The notes: generated by a model from the letters alone, not told the origin. Counted from the stretch's first letter, positions 1-11,353 are shown. The stretch is DNA of 64,000 nt from Panax quinquefolius (GCA_020205615.1 CM035171.1:124190893-124254892), one strand, 5' to 3'. Made by a program: numbers and translations.

Positions 1-1978
1 ACTACTGTGCCAAAGATATTCTTCAGAAATCATTCATCTTTGCACCACAAAAGCCAAAGATATTCCATAATATCATCATTTAAGATCAAGATGATGAAAA
101 TATTTTTAAAGAAACGAATCCAAAGGAAACAAAATGACAAGGATTAAGGATTAAGGATTCGGACTTTGTTTTATCCACGCCCAAAAATACCTCAAAAATA
201 ATCACGAATGGTGTAAAATTCAAGAATGATCAAAACATGGATACAATCAAAGCTAGTATCCGTATTAGATATTTTGACTTAAAAGGAAAATTTTCATTTT
301 TCATGAATAGTGTCGATTCGTGAATAAGATCAGATATCGTGAATAAAGGCCGATACGTGAATAAGAAACTCCGACACCAAAAGTTCCAAATTTGATAAAA
401 ACTTCAGATCAATATTTCAACATAATGATATTGAAGAAATAATATCATTACTGAAAAAAAATAATATCCCTTACCTCGAAAGATCGAAGATTTAAATTTA
501 AACACCTGATATAAAGCATGACTTGACTTGCAAGACCATATAGCAATACTCAAAGTATACTCAAAATACTCACAAGAATACGCCGATAATATAGAGAGAA
601 AACTTCAGCTTTCGTGTGATTTTCAATTCTAACCCAAGACCCTATTTATAGAATACGCTAGAACACCAACGCAGAAAAATTTAATAAATTAATAATATTA
701 TTTTTTCAAATTTCCTACGCCCACTAATTTGGTCCAAGACATCACCCACCATACGACAAAAACATTAAAAACGTTTTTCTTAATTTAAATAATTAAAACT
801 TCCAAAAATCAATTATTTTGAGCTTCAAACTTCAATAATTCACAATAAATATCCCTTTTATCCTAAAAATTCAATCTTACGACTTTTTATAGGAAATTCA
901 ATTCTCTACAACTTTGCGTAAGAAAGTTTTCCCAAATTCCAAATGTAAATCGAATCAAATCCACAAACGGACGATTTTACAAAGCTATAATCAAATTTCA
1001 CCAATAAATGGGGTCCAATTTACATGTTTAACATGTTTTAAACATTTATTGCAACAAAAATACCCTTCCTCCTCGTGATACTCATATATCTCTACATTCG
1101 TTGTAAAAATATCACCATTATTATATATTTAAAATATAATAATACATTTAAATGAATTATCTTATCGTAGAAAAAGATAAAATTTCAATTTTCAACAATT
1201 GTGACATTAAAATTTTTCTCCATCTATATCCACATAAAATCAATATTTTCCTCATCATATGAATCAATAATTAATTATTCACAAATAATATTACGTAATC
1301 ACAATATCGACAACCGTGCAGCTTCCTGTGAAAGAGGGGCTTTCAATAAGAATTTCTTCTTATCGCCATAATTAGTGACCAAACCTCTCCTTAGATGTAA
1401 CTTTCTAGACATCGCCAATAATGTTATCTAATAATATTATTCAGATAATATGAATTATTGCTTCGATAATGAAAAATACCGTAGAAATGACAATTATCAA
1501 ACAACAAAGAATATATAAAATATCAACGCAGAATTATCAATCAATAAAATAAAATATCGAATAAAGAATTATCGTAACCATTATTGAGTAAAGGCTTTCA
1601 CGTAAGAATCAACAATTGCAATAATCGCAAACTATCGTGTTTTAACCACCGAGTATTTTAACAAGATTAACCTTGAATAACTACGTCATTATTTTAAACA
1701 ACTCATATTTGCTGCTTTCTTCATCCAATCGCTTTCAAGCATGGGGCCCATACATGGTTGCATGCTACGCATTTAATATTCCCCGACAAAGCATTTAATA
1801 TTCCACGACCAAATCTAATATTCCCAAACAACAATGAATATTTTATAACCACTTGCTTATTTTGAAATATTTGCGTATTTTACCCCTAACTATCCACATT
1901 AATCACATCAACTCTTACTATTTCAAAATAATAAATAGAGAAAATTAAATTTCATTAATAATAAGTTGGGGTCTTACA
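1..1978 (-). mobile_element. Partial Ty3/gypsy LTR, A/B/D family
   Basis: Read on the minus strand this begins TGTAAGACCCCAACTT at 1978 and matches the complete LTRs at 6941-9750 and 13068-15823 throughout, ending at the window edge within the short repeats near the LTR 3' end. It includes the TATA-box region (643-650) and the conserved AATAATATTATT palindrome. No internal retrotransposon sequence follows at 1979, so what lies to its left cannot be decided: it is either a solo LTR or the 3' LTR of an element that extends outside the window. Confidence 0.85.
643..650 (-). promoter_or_regulatory. LTR TATA box
   Basis: TATAAATA on the minus strand at the same LTR position as in all related copies, about 1.33 kb from the LTR start. 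It is followed by a conserved leader and a TCTCTCTATATTATCG-like stretch. This divides the LTR into a U3 of about 1.35 kb and an R-U5 of about 1.4 kb. Confidence 0.6.
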
Positions 1979-1984
1979 TATGAC

Positions 1985-2295
1985 AAAAGTGATTATTCCA
2001 ATGAATAATAAATAATTGGAACGGTCCCAGAAAACGCATTTACGAGGATATTCCAACAGAATAATAAAGAATGGAACCAGGTCCCACAGTAAAACACACA
2101 GACGAGGATGTTCCAAATGTAATAATAATAAAGATTTTAACCAGTCCTGTAAAACACACGCATGTGATGTTCCAATAGAATAATAATAAAGATTTTAACC
2201 AGTCCTGTAAAACACACGCATGTGATGTTCCAAATGTAATAATAGAAGAATGTCACCAAGTATAGGTAAACCAAGTGATACAAGTTATTCCAATA
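1985..2295. repeat. Tandem repeat, unit about 59 bp
   Basis: About five units, each containing GTTCCAA, AATAATAATAAAG, AACCAGTCCTG and AAAACACACGCATGTGATG. The two units between 2110 and 2235 are nearly identical and the outer ones are diverged. The array lies in the putative R-U5 part of the diverged LTR. Confidence 0.75.
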
Positions 2296-2488
2296 GAATA
2301 ATAAGCAATGGAATAATAACAGCTTCTCTTCATGAATAAGAAAAATAACACCCCTTACTTTTGGTAGGAGATTGAATATCGCAAAGAGTGTAGTAACAAA
2401 ATACTCTTCTTCTTTCTCTCTTATTCTCTATACTTTCTATCTCTATAGCTTGAATGAATTCGTGAAAAATAATGAAGCACTAGGCCTC

Positions 2489-2496
2489 TATTTATA
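2489..2496 (-). promoter_or_regulatory. TATA box of the diverged LTR
   Basis: TATAAATA on the minus strand inside CTTCTATAAATAGAGG, the same context as the TATA boxes of the other LTRs in the window. Confidence 0.45.
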
Positions 2497-2518
2497 GAAG
2501 ATTTCTAGCTTAGCAGAC

Positions 2519-2675
2519 CGCCATGTGAAAAGGCAAGTGGCTCGACGATGGTGATGTGAAAAGAAAAGTGGTTTAGACGCTTGAATGTGAAACGAAAAGT
2601 GGTTCGACGTCAGAATGTGAAACGACAAGTGGTTCGACGCTCGTAATATGAAACGGCAAGTGGTTTGACGTCTGG
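2519..2675. repeat. Tandem repeat, unit about 30 bp
   Basis: Five imperfect units of the type ATGTGAAACGAAAAGTGG followed by TTCGACGTC. It is adjacent to and distinct from the arrays on either side. No coding frame is evident. Confidence 0.7.
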
Positions 2676-2756
2676 TAAAGGTAATTACTATTGACGAAGG
2701 TAATTACTATTCACAAAGGTAATTACTATTGACGAAGGTAATTACTATCGACGAAG
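2676..2756. repeat. Tandem repeat, unit 19 bp
   Basis: Four units of GGTAATTACTATTGACGAA with single-base differences, directly following the 30-bp array. Confidence 0.75.
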
Positions 2757-3437
2757 AGACTTTTAGATGATGACATATATTTGGCCATAAAATAATCAAA
2801 CTTACCACAAACGCCTCATAATGAGACTTTTTATATACATCAAGGATTGAATAAATATTACCACAAATCATTTTATTTTTAATCAACACATATTTAATCT
2901 TTCAACAATTATTAATCATTTATAACTTGTCGCCTCAATTATTGATTTAATACTATAACATATTATCTGATGATGATCATCGACAATAATTGAATCAATA
3001 ATATAAGAGATATGATGCAAAGAATTATCAGAGTAATAATTGAGCATACCGGTGAGTGACTTCTCACGTAAGATCAATAATCAATATCGTGCTACTATAC
3101 AACTACGCGTAGACATCGTACTTTTACTACCGGGTAGTTCAACAGCTTTTAATCAGTAATACCTCACAGGCGTTATTTTTATAGAAAGATAATTTTGTCG
3201 CTTTCTACTACGATAATACTTCCGCTAGGGGTCCACTAATGATTGGTAGTCTTACGAATATTCCCCGACAAAAAAGAATATTCCCAACCAAACGAATATT
3301 TTATAACAACTTGCTTACTTTTGCAAAATTTATAAATATTACCCACAACTATAACATTATATCAAATTTATTCCATAATATTCAAAAATAATATTTATAG
3401 AAAATTCATCTTTATTTATAAAAGTTGTGGTCTTACA

Positions 3438-3966
3438 ATAATGATAACTTATTACTCTACAACAATTTTGCTCATAAATAACTATATATTAAAAATATAG
3501 AAAATATTAAGAGAAAATAATAATTAATATTAAAAGTGTAATATATATAATTCAAAATATATTAATTATTAAACTTTAATTGCTAATTTTATTCAGAGAT
3601 AGAGATCTTTGGTTAATCAATGTTAAAAAAAGCACCGATCACTTATATAAGTTACCATTAAATAAAAAAACCATGATTATAACTTATTAATGTGCAACAA
3701 ATTTATGTCAAAAGATTGAAAATAAAAACTAAATATTAAGTTTAAAAACTATATAAATTGAATATTCTATTAAAAACAACAACAAATAAACATATTTCTA
3801 GCATTGAATTGCAAGTCTTTGATAATTGTTTGTTTGAGTAAAATTTGTAATCATTCTATAATAAGTTAAATTTAAATTTTGAAAAATATTTTATAATAAT
3901 TATATATATATAGAATAAATAATGAATTAAAATAATTTATTTAAAAAAATAAACTAGTGCGGGGCA
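3438..3966. other. AT-rich spacer, nothing recognised
   Basis: Very AT-rich DNA between the diverged LTR and the hAT MITE. I see no coding frame, RNA gene or repeat structure beyond simple AT runs. Confidence 0.5.
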
Positions 3967-3974
3967 CTTAGATA

Positions 3975-4258
3975 TAGACTTGGCAAACAGAATAGGGCTA
4001 TGGTTATGTAGGGTTTTAATGAGCCAAAAATGTCACCAAAGCCCACTGTTTGTTTGGGTGGTGAGTAGCAGAGCCAATAATATTTTATGCCTATTTTTTA
4101 ACATTTAGTTAGGCTTAAATTAAAACGAATCAGGAAATACACTTTACCGGGCCAAAAAGATAATGGGTTTCATGAATTTGAAAAATACGGCACAAAACCC
4201 ATTTTTTGATAGTCGAGTTGACCTGATCCACGGGCTTTGGGCTCGTTTTCCAGGTCTA
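3975..4258. mobile_element. Nonautonomous hAT-type MITE
   Basis: The 284-bp element begins TAGACTTGGCAAAC and ends GTTTTCCAGGTCTA, whose reverse complement is TAGACCTGGAAAAC, so the ends form a 14-bp inverted repeat with two mismatches. The TAGACCTGGCAAA-like terminus is typical of plant hAT MITEs. It is flanked by CTTAGATA (3967-3974) and CTTAGGTA (4259-4266), an 8-bp target duplication with one mismatch, as expected of hAT transposition. No transposase is encoded. Confidence 0.75.
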
Positions 4259-4321
4259 CTTAGGTAGTCAGGAAAATTTGCGTTGTTGCCAGTGATTTGG
4301 CATTCACATAAGTTCTGGATT

Positions 4322-4391
4322 TACAGTATATTCTAAAGGCCCAACTCTAGACAAGGTTATTGCTATGGTCTTCGTAATGCCTGCTATTTTT
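4322..4391. repeat. Host direct repeat, left copy
   Basis: About 65-70 bp (GTATATTCTAAAGG ... TTCGTAATGCCTGCTAT) that recurs with roughly 80-85% identity at 59238-59305, beyond the far end of the MULE. The copies are separated only by the MULE and about 30 bp of AT-rich DNA, so they were a short-spaced tandem repeat before the MULE inserted. Both have an open frame with similar residues (YSKGPT, FVMPAI), so they could derive from a coding exon, but I do not recognise it. Confidence 0.6.
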
Positions 4392-4393
4392 AA

Positions 4394-4478
4394 GGGTCCT
4401 TTACAATAATATACAACATTTAGAAAGTAATTACAAAAATAAAACATACACAACATAATTACAAAAATAAAACATAAG
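4394..4478. repeat. MULE left terminal inverted repeat
   Basis: Begins GGGTCCTTTACAATAATATA and contains AAGTAATTACAAAAAT and a second ATAATTACAAAAAT. The reverse complement of 59126-59208 carries the same order of blocks: GGGACAATTACATATTATA, AAGTAATTACAAAAATCAT and AATAATTACAAAAATATGAC. The match is imperfect, which suggests an old insertion. Confidence 0.6.
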
Positions 4479-4559
4479 CAATATAACGCACTTAAAATCA
4501 CGTGTCATTATCCAGTCAGTTATCCAATTTCATATTTGAAATTAACCGTCCCTAAAATC

Positions 4560-4790
4560 ATGCAACTTTGAAATCGGAACAACAGATCAACGACGGAGAA
4601 GACAAAATACGAAACCGAAGCCTCCTGTCGCGACTAAACTCGTAATCTCTAAGATCAACGACGCATCTCTAAGATCAACGACGGAGAAGACGAAGCCAAA
4701 TACTGCAGATCAACGACGGAGAAGACGAAGCCGGTTGTCGCGACGCATCTCTAAGATCGAAAATAGCATACAAAATCAACAACGCCTTCA
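4560..4790. repeat. Imperfect repeats in the MULE leader
   Basis: GATCAACGACGGAGAAGAC occurs three times and CATCTCTAAGATC several times within 230 bp. It lies in the subterminal leader upstream of the GGTTACTG array and mudrA. I see no coding frame. Confidence 0.55.
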
Positions 4791-5029
4791 AGATCAGAAA
4801 CCAAATACTGCAGTGATTGTTGAATACAAGATCAACATCAATTTCGATCAAAAAATACTGAGGTATGTGAGTTTAAAATTTATAATCATATAGTTACCTA
4901 TTGTTACTACGAATTACTATATTGGTTACCTTTCTTAAGTTTTTTGTACTTAAAATGGTCACACGATAAGAATAATGAATGTTTTGATTGCAATATGAAT
5001 ATTTTGATTGCAATTGCATGTAAAAATGC

Positions 5030-6170
5030 ACTTGGTTACTGCTTAACATTACATTGGTTACTGTCTAACTATGTCTATGTTGCTGTTTAATGCTGGATTG
5101 GTTAATGCATAATGGTACTAACTAATGTTGCATTGGTTGCTGACTAATAATGATTTGGTTACTGTGTCCATTACATTGGTTACTGACTAATAATGAATTG
5201 GATATTGTATACCATTGCTTTGGTTACTGACTAATAATGACTTTGTTACTGTGTAACATTATAATGGTTACTGATTATTACTTGATTACTGACTAATGCT
5301 GACTTGGTTACTGCTTAACATTACATTGGTTACTGCTTAACATTACATTGGTTACTGTCTGACTATGTCTATGTTACTGTTTAATGCTGGATTGGTTAAT
5401 GCATAATGGTACTAACTAATGTTGCATTGGTTACTGACTAATAATGATTTGGTTACTGTGTACCATTACATTGATTATTGACTAATAATGATTTGGTTAC
5501 TGTGTACCATTGCATTGGTTACTGACTAATTATGACTTTGTTAATGTATAACATTATAATGGTTACTAATGAAGACTTGGTTACTGACTAATGCTGACTT
5601 AATTACTTTGTAACATTACATTGCTTAATGTCCGACTATATACATATTCTTACTATCTTGATTTAGTTCTTGTGTACCAACGCATTGTTCTTGATTAATA
5701 ATGACTTTATTCTTGTAACATTATAATGGTTCTTGATGAAGACTTGGTTCTTGACTAATGATGACTTCATTCTTCGCTTAACATTATATTGGTTACTGGT
5801 AACATAGGTTATTGACTAATAATTAATTGGCTCTTGTGTACCATTGCATTGGGTTCTTGACTAATAATGACTTTATTCTTGTGTAACATTATAATGGTTA
5901 CTGAATGAAGACTTGGTTATTGACTAATCTTGACTTAATTATTTGCTTAACATTACATTGGTTCTTGTCGACTATGTATATATTCTTGACTAATAATGAT
6001 TTGGTTCTTTGTGTTCCATTGCATTGGTTCTTGACTAATAATTACTTTATTCTTGTGTAACATTATAATGGTTCTTGATGAAGACTTGGTTCTTGACTAA
6101 TCTTGACTTGGTTCTTGTTTAACATTATATTGGTTCTGGGATAACATTGATTTTGTTACTTACCATTACT
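5030..6170. repeat. 22-bp GGTTACTG minisatellite, mudrA leader
   Basis: About 50 degenerate head-to-tail units of the type TTGGTTACTGCTTAACATTACA (22 bp) fill the space before the mudrA coding region. From about 5640 onward many units read GGTTCTTG instead of GGTTACTG. The same motif family appears in both mudrA introns, downstream of mudrA and in the ULP introns. Confidence 0.85.
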
Positions 6171-6185
6171 TATTACGTTGACGAA

Positions 6186-6940
6186 TGATGGAGATGATTC
6201 CAGTTGTACTTTTCATTTCAACGACACATGGGTGATAGTAACCATTACACCAAATTTGAAGTTCTTGGCATATTAGTTCCATCAACAATTTAGATTCAAA
6301 GAAATGCTAACCAAAATATGCGGTGCATTACTGGCTGAACACAACGCAACAACATTGTCAATCAAATTTCGATTAAACGACATTCCACCGATCGATTATA
6401 TCGATAAAGCAACCTTACAATTCTTTCCTCGGAAATGAGTAAAAATCGATGAACAAGGTAAATTCTCACCGATTGTGGATATTGAACACGAATGAGACGC
6501 ATTAAACGATGATCTTGCATAACTTGACAAATGTAGAAGAATCTATAATTCACGATGTAATGCCAATCGAGATCAACACAAGGAATTCACACTAGTTCCA
6601 CTAAAGAAACCAATCATGCTAACTTGGAACGCAATATCTTGATCGACTTGCAATAGAAATTATTGAACAACAACGAGACGAATAACATGACAAATCATAC
6701 GCAGAAGAACGATATGATGATGTAATATTGGATCCGAATGAACGTGAAGTAAAATTACATCAAACCTACACAGACAAAAAAAATCCTCTCACAAGCTATA
6801 GGGCTGCATTCAATCAGAAAAAATAGACAACACAAAGTCCAACGAACAAGTTATAGAGACTTTGTACTAGTGTGTGTATGCGATGAAAGTCGCAAATGGA
6901 AGATGAGAGCATCAAGTTTAAGAAAAACCAGTATGTTCAA
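6186..6940 (+). pseudogene. mudrA: mudrA-type transposase, 5' part
   Basis: N-terminal part of the MULE transposase, the protein that would bind the TIRs and cut and join the element. Recognisable stretches include a PPIDYIDKATLQFF segment near 6385-6430 and, near 6860-6940, CDESRKWKMRASSL, the start of the MuDR N-terminal DNA-binding region. The frame is broken several times between 6440 and 6850 by indels, so the start codon is uncertain. The frame near 6931 (KTSMF) is cut exactly by the solo LTR at 6941 and resumes at 9751 (KVREFNDIHTC) once one TTCAA is removed. Low-quality consensus or decay could explain the internal stops. Confidence 0.6.
6936..6940. repeat. Target site duplication TTCAA, left
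   Basis: TTCAA precedes the LTR start and is repeated exactly at 9751-9755 after the LTR end. This is the 5-bp duplication expected for Ty3/gypsy integration. Confidence 0.9.
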
Positions 6941-8296
6941 TGTAAGACCCCAACTTATTATTAATGAAATTTAATTTTCTCTATTTATTATTTTGAAATA
7001 GTAAGGGTTGATTTGATTAATGTGGATAGTTAGGGGTTAAATACGCAAATATTTCAAAATAAGCAAGTGGTTATAAAATATTCATTGTTGTTAGAATATT
7101 CGTTTTGTCGTGGAATATTCAGATGCGTCGGGGAATATTCGTCCTGACGCAATGCGCAACCATGTGTGGGCCCTATAACGAAAAAGTGATTGGATGAAGA
7201 AAGCGACAAATATAAGTTGTTTTTAAATAACTAGGCGTAGTTGTTACACAGATTAATCTTTGTTGGAATACCCGGTGGTTAAAACACACTAATACGCGTT
7301 GTTGAACGAAGTAGCACGCGGTATTGCACCAATTATTGATTCTTACGTGAAGGCACTACTCAATAATGGTTACGATAATTCTTGCTTGATTATTTTTATT
7401 GAGTTAATAATTGCTGCGTTGATATTTTATATTGCTGTTGTTTCAATAATTGTCATTACACAGTATTTTTCATTATCGAAGCAATAATTCATATTATCTG
7501 AATAATATTATTAGATAACATTATTGGCAATGTCTAGAAAGTTCTGTCTAAGGAGAGGTTTGGTCACCTAATTGCGCCGCCGGTAAGAAGAAATTCTTAT
7601 TGGAAAGCCCCTCTTTCTCGAGGCTGCTCAGTTGTCAATATTGTGATTCTGTAATATTATTTGTGAATAATTAATTATTGATTTATATGATGAGGAAAAT
7701 ATTGATTTTATGTGGATATAGATGGAGAAAATTTTTAAAATGACAATTGTTGAAAATTAATATTTTATCTTTTTATGATAAAATAATTCATTTAAATATA
7801 TTATTTTAATAATATATTAACGGTGATATTTTTACAATGAATGTGAGATATATGAGTATCGAGGAGGAAGAGTATTTTTTGTTGCAATAAATGTTTAAAA
7901 CATGTTAAACATGCTCGGTGGACCCCATTTATTGATTCGAAATTTGATTATAAATTTGTAAAATCGCCTGGTTTGTGGATTTCTGGTCCAATTTCTATTT
8001 GGAATTTGGAAAACTTTCTTCGCAAAGTTGTAGAGAATTGAATTTCCTATAAAAACACGCGAGATTCAATTTTCTGATGAAAGGGCTATTTATTATGAAT
8101 TATTGAAGTTCAAGTCTCTCAAATAATTGATTTTGTAAGTTTTAATTATTTATTTTATGAAAACGTTTTTTATCATTTCTTTCTAGAAGGTTGGCATGTG
8201 GGAAATGTTGGGATCTGATTTCCAAAGAGGCGTAGGAAATTTATTAATAATAATATATTTTATTAAATTTTCGCTTTGGTGTTCTAAGCGTTTTCC

Positions 8297-8304
8297 TATA
8301 AATA
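8297..8304 (+). promoter_or_regulatory. LTR TATA box
   Basis: TATAAATA within TTTCCTATAAATAGG, conserved in every LTR of the family here. Transcription would begin about 30 bp downstream, before the TCTCTCTCTATATTATCG leader. Confidence 0.65.
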
Positions 8305-8574
8305 GGTGCTTAGGTTAGAATTGAAAATCACTCCGAATGAAGTTTTCTCTCTCTATATTATCGAATGTATTCTTGTGAGTATTTTGAGTATACTTTGAGT
8401 ATTGCTATACTATTGCAAGTCCAAGTCATAGCCTATATCCGGTGTTTCAATTGTAAGATCTTGATCTTTCGAGGTAAGGGATATTTTTTTTTTTTTGTAA
8501 TGATATTATTTCTTCAATATCATTATCTTTGAAATGTTGATCTGAAGTTTTTATCAAATTTGGAACTTTTCATG

Positions 8575-8790
8575 CCGGGGTTACTATTCATGGGTTACTT
8601 ATTCATGAGTTACTATTCACGAGTTACTTATTAATGAGTTCTTATTCACGAAATTACTTATTCACGAGTACTATTCATGAAGCGTGAAGATGTTTTTTGT
8701 GGAATTTCTATCTTTTGGTGTCGGAGTTACTATTCACGATATCGGCACTATTCACGTATCTGACACTATTCACGTATACTGATCTATTCA
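8575..8790. repeat. Short GTTACTATTCACG repeats in the LTR
   Basis: About ten irregular copies of GAGTTACTATTCACGA-like words (13-17 bp) in the LTR R-U5 region, in two clusters separated by an ATGTTTTTTGTGGAATTTC block. All other family LTRs have them with different copy numbers. Confidence 0.7.
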
Positions 8791-9027
8791 ATGAAAAATA
8801 AAATTTCTTCTTTTAGTCCAAAACATCTATTCGGATACTAACTCGATTGTATCCATGTTTTGATCATTCTTGAATTTTACACCACTATGATTATTTTTGA
8901 GGTATTTTTGGACGTGGATAAAACCAAGTACTGAATCCTTAATCCTTAATCCTTGTCATTTTGTTTCAATCGGATTCGTTTCTTTAAAAAAATATTTTCA
9001 TCATCCTCGGTCTTAAATGATGATATT

Positions 9028-9215
9028 ATGGAATATCTTTGGCTGTAGTGCAAAGATGAATGATTTCTTAAGAATATCTTTGGCTTTAGTAGTGCAAAGA
9101 TGAATGATTTCGAAGAATATCTTTGGCCCGTAGTGCAAAGATGAACAGTGTTTAAATGAACATGACCAATTGATGAATATCTTTGGCACATAGTCGAAGA
9201 TGAATATTTGATTCC
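9028..9215. repeat. LTR minisatellite, 41-60-bp units
   Basis: Four units, each with GAATATCTTTGGC, then a few variable bases, then GTAGTGCAAAGATGAA. Equivalent arrays occur at 15100-15290, 22605-22795, 33585-33730 (three units) and 39620-39805. On the minus strand the array gives spurious open frames repeating HSSLHY-like residues. Confidence 0.8.
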
Positions 9216-10048
9216 GGATGTATATTGATTGATGTTACGAGGATAAAAGATAGACGATGAACTTTTAAATTCATACATAGAAGATAGTAGTTTGCATTCT
9301 CTACTTAACTCTTCTAATGAATTATTATTTCCGCTGCGAATATTGATTTAAAATTTGTTGTCTATTGTATTCTATTATATTTTCCCTGTTGAAGACTAAC
9401 GATAATTTGTTGTATATTATCTTAGTTATAATATTCTTTACTTGAAGCTAGTTGAGCTCACCCTTTTTCTTTTGTTCCATTTTTTCTCAGGAGGCGAGAA
9501 TATAGCGAGTACGAGTCGGGGTATGGAATGAAGGTTTTAGAAAGGATTGTTTAGTAGTCCTCACCATTTTTGTAAAATAATGTATCAATAAATGTGATGA
9601 GGATTTATTTGAGTATAGATATTGTCTAGAAGATAATATTTGTATTCAAACTCACAGTTTTACTGTTGTAATAATAAAGTTGTAGTTGTTTCTGTACCAT
9701 GTATTGACAACTCAGAATAGGTGATGTATACCTATTTTGGGGGCGTCACATTCAAGGTTAGAGAATTCAATGATATCCATACTTGTTCGGTCAATGTATT
9801 GTTGGGAGACCACAGACAGACAAATAGTGAGTTGGTTAGTGAATGCATAATGCAAAAAATAACAAATTTGAAGAAAATATACACACCAACCGATATTGTG
9901 AAAGACATGATGTCAGAATATAATGTGTCTATCTCTTACCAAAAAGCATGGAGATTGAAGGAGAAAGCGTTGGAAAAGGTGAGAGGAAATCCACACGACT
10001 ACTCACTCATCCCATCATGGTTACACATGCTGAAGAAAACAAATCCAG

Positions 10049-10569
10049 GTAACACCTTAAAAACATTTATTGCTTTTATATCATTATCACAAGAATTAAT
10101 ATGATGTTCCACAAGAACGAATATGATTACACGATAGATTGTTTACCAATGTAAATTGTTTACTGATTAATATTGTATTGGTTACCTTCATGCAACATGC
10201 TGGTTACTGTATAATGCATTGGTTACCAAACATGTGGTTACCAAGCATTAGTCAGTAATATTATTCAGTAACCAAAATAGCATTAGTCAGTAACCAATTA
10301 AGCATTATACAGTAAACAATAAACTATTACACAGTAACCAATACACCTTTAGACAGTATGCATGTTTAGTTATTATTAGTATTAGACCATTTGTATGCGG
10401 TTATTATACATGTTTGGTTACCTTAATACGCATGTTTAGTTACTAAATATAATATACAATTTGTATACCATTAACCACATGAACGGTTACCGATTACTAG
10501 TGATTTGGATACAGTATACTACTTGTAATTCTAATGATAAGGCTTGATGTTTATATCGAGTTCACACAG
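10049..10569 (+). other. mudrA intron 1 filled with minisatellite
   Basis: The donor CCAG|GTAACA at 10049 and acceptor TTCACACAG at 10569 join AATCCAG to ACCTTGAG and restore an uninterrupted NPDLELETNGR frame. From about 10140 to 10510 the intron is made of GGTTACTG units in both orientations (GGTTAC words first, then GTAACC words), so the RNA could fold on itself. Confidence 0.75.
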
Positions 10570-11353
10570 ACCTTGAGTTGGAAACAAATGGTCGTTTTCA
10601 AGTATCTATTCTTTCTTATTGGAGCATCCATTCAAGCATGGCACCATTGTTTTCCAATCATTGTAATCGATGGCACATTCATACAATCAACTTACGGGGG
10701 ACATTCTTGATAAGAAGACCACAAGATCTACAAACCGAAACATTATCCCGATTGCTTTTTCAGTTGTTGTGGCGAAAATGAATTGTCTTGGAAATGGTTT
10801 TTCGTAAATTTGAGAATTGCTTGTGGAGTTAGGGAAGGTCAATGTATTGTTTCGATGCATACGAAAGCCATTATACAAGGATCAATTGTGTGTTTCAATA
10901 ATATCATGCATGGTTCCTGCATATATCATATCTTGAAAAATATAAAAAATGCAGATTCAAAAGAAAGGAGAAAGAAGTTAAACAGGGCTTACAACGGGGT
11001 TTGTAGAGCTTACACTATTGAACAATTCAACAAACATATGGTTGAACTTGATGCCATTGATCCTCGAATAAGGACATATCGGAGGAAGAGGTCGAGTTGG
11101 ATAGGTGCACCAGAGCTCCATGGACTGTAGCAGGTACTCAACAATGACTTCAAACACCGCCAATCTATTAACAATGCAATCAAGTTTATCGAGGATCTTC
11201 CATTCAGTTATAACAATGATTGAATGCCTACGTTATGCGGTTCAAAGATGGTATTTCACAAACAAACAATGTACCATATCAACATTCACAACACTTTCCA
11301 CAACAGCTGAGAGAAAGTTGCAATCTAATATCTTTAAATCAAAGATACTTAAG

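Larger units (their letters stand above)
1981..3437 (-). mobile_element. Diverged LTR-like sequence (minus)
   Basis: On the minus strand it starts TGTAAGACCACAACTTT at 3437, resembling the start of the family A LTR. It shares degenerate U3 motifs (AATATTC runs near 3260-3310; an ATTATTGATC-like block near 3075-3090), a TATA box at 2489-2496, and a TG...CA end at 1981. The region after the TATA box is unlike family A and is made of three tandem arrays. It is likely an LTR of a related but older or distinct subfamily. No internal domain is adjacent and I could not establish a target duplication. Confidence 0.5.
6941..9750 (+). mobile_element. Solo LTR at site A (family A)
   Basis: A complete 2,810-bp LTR from TGTAAGACCCCAACTT to TTTGGGGGCGTCACA, flanked by perfect TTCAA duplications and with no internal retrotransposon sequence. 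It is therefore a solo LTR left by LTR-LTR recombination. It disrupts mudrA within the N-terminal region. It carries a TATA box at 8297-8304, short GAGTTACTATTCACG-type repeats (8575-8790) and a 41-60-bp tandem array (9028-9215). The equivalent site right of the gap (34267/34268) still has internal sequence attached. Confidence 0.92.

Noticed and set aside
1..3437. Tandem LTR pair of one element
   Set aside because: The two LTR-like sequences differ over their R-U5 halves and there is no internal region, PBS or polypurine tract between them.
5030..6170. CRISPR-like array, because of regular short repeats
   Set aside because: The units are head-to-tail 22-bp degenerate repeats with no unique spacers of constant length, no cas genes, and a eukaryotic context.
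8946..9278. Open frames of 70-113 codons with repeated HSSLHY/PKIF residues (also near 15086, 22516, 33582, 39605, 40692, 46551)
   Set aside because: They are antisense or sense readings of the LTR minisatellite. They recur only where that array occurs, their frame depends on unit indels, and no gene start context is present.
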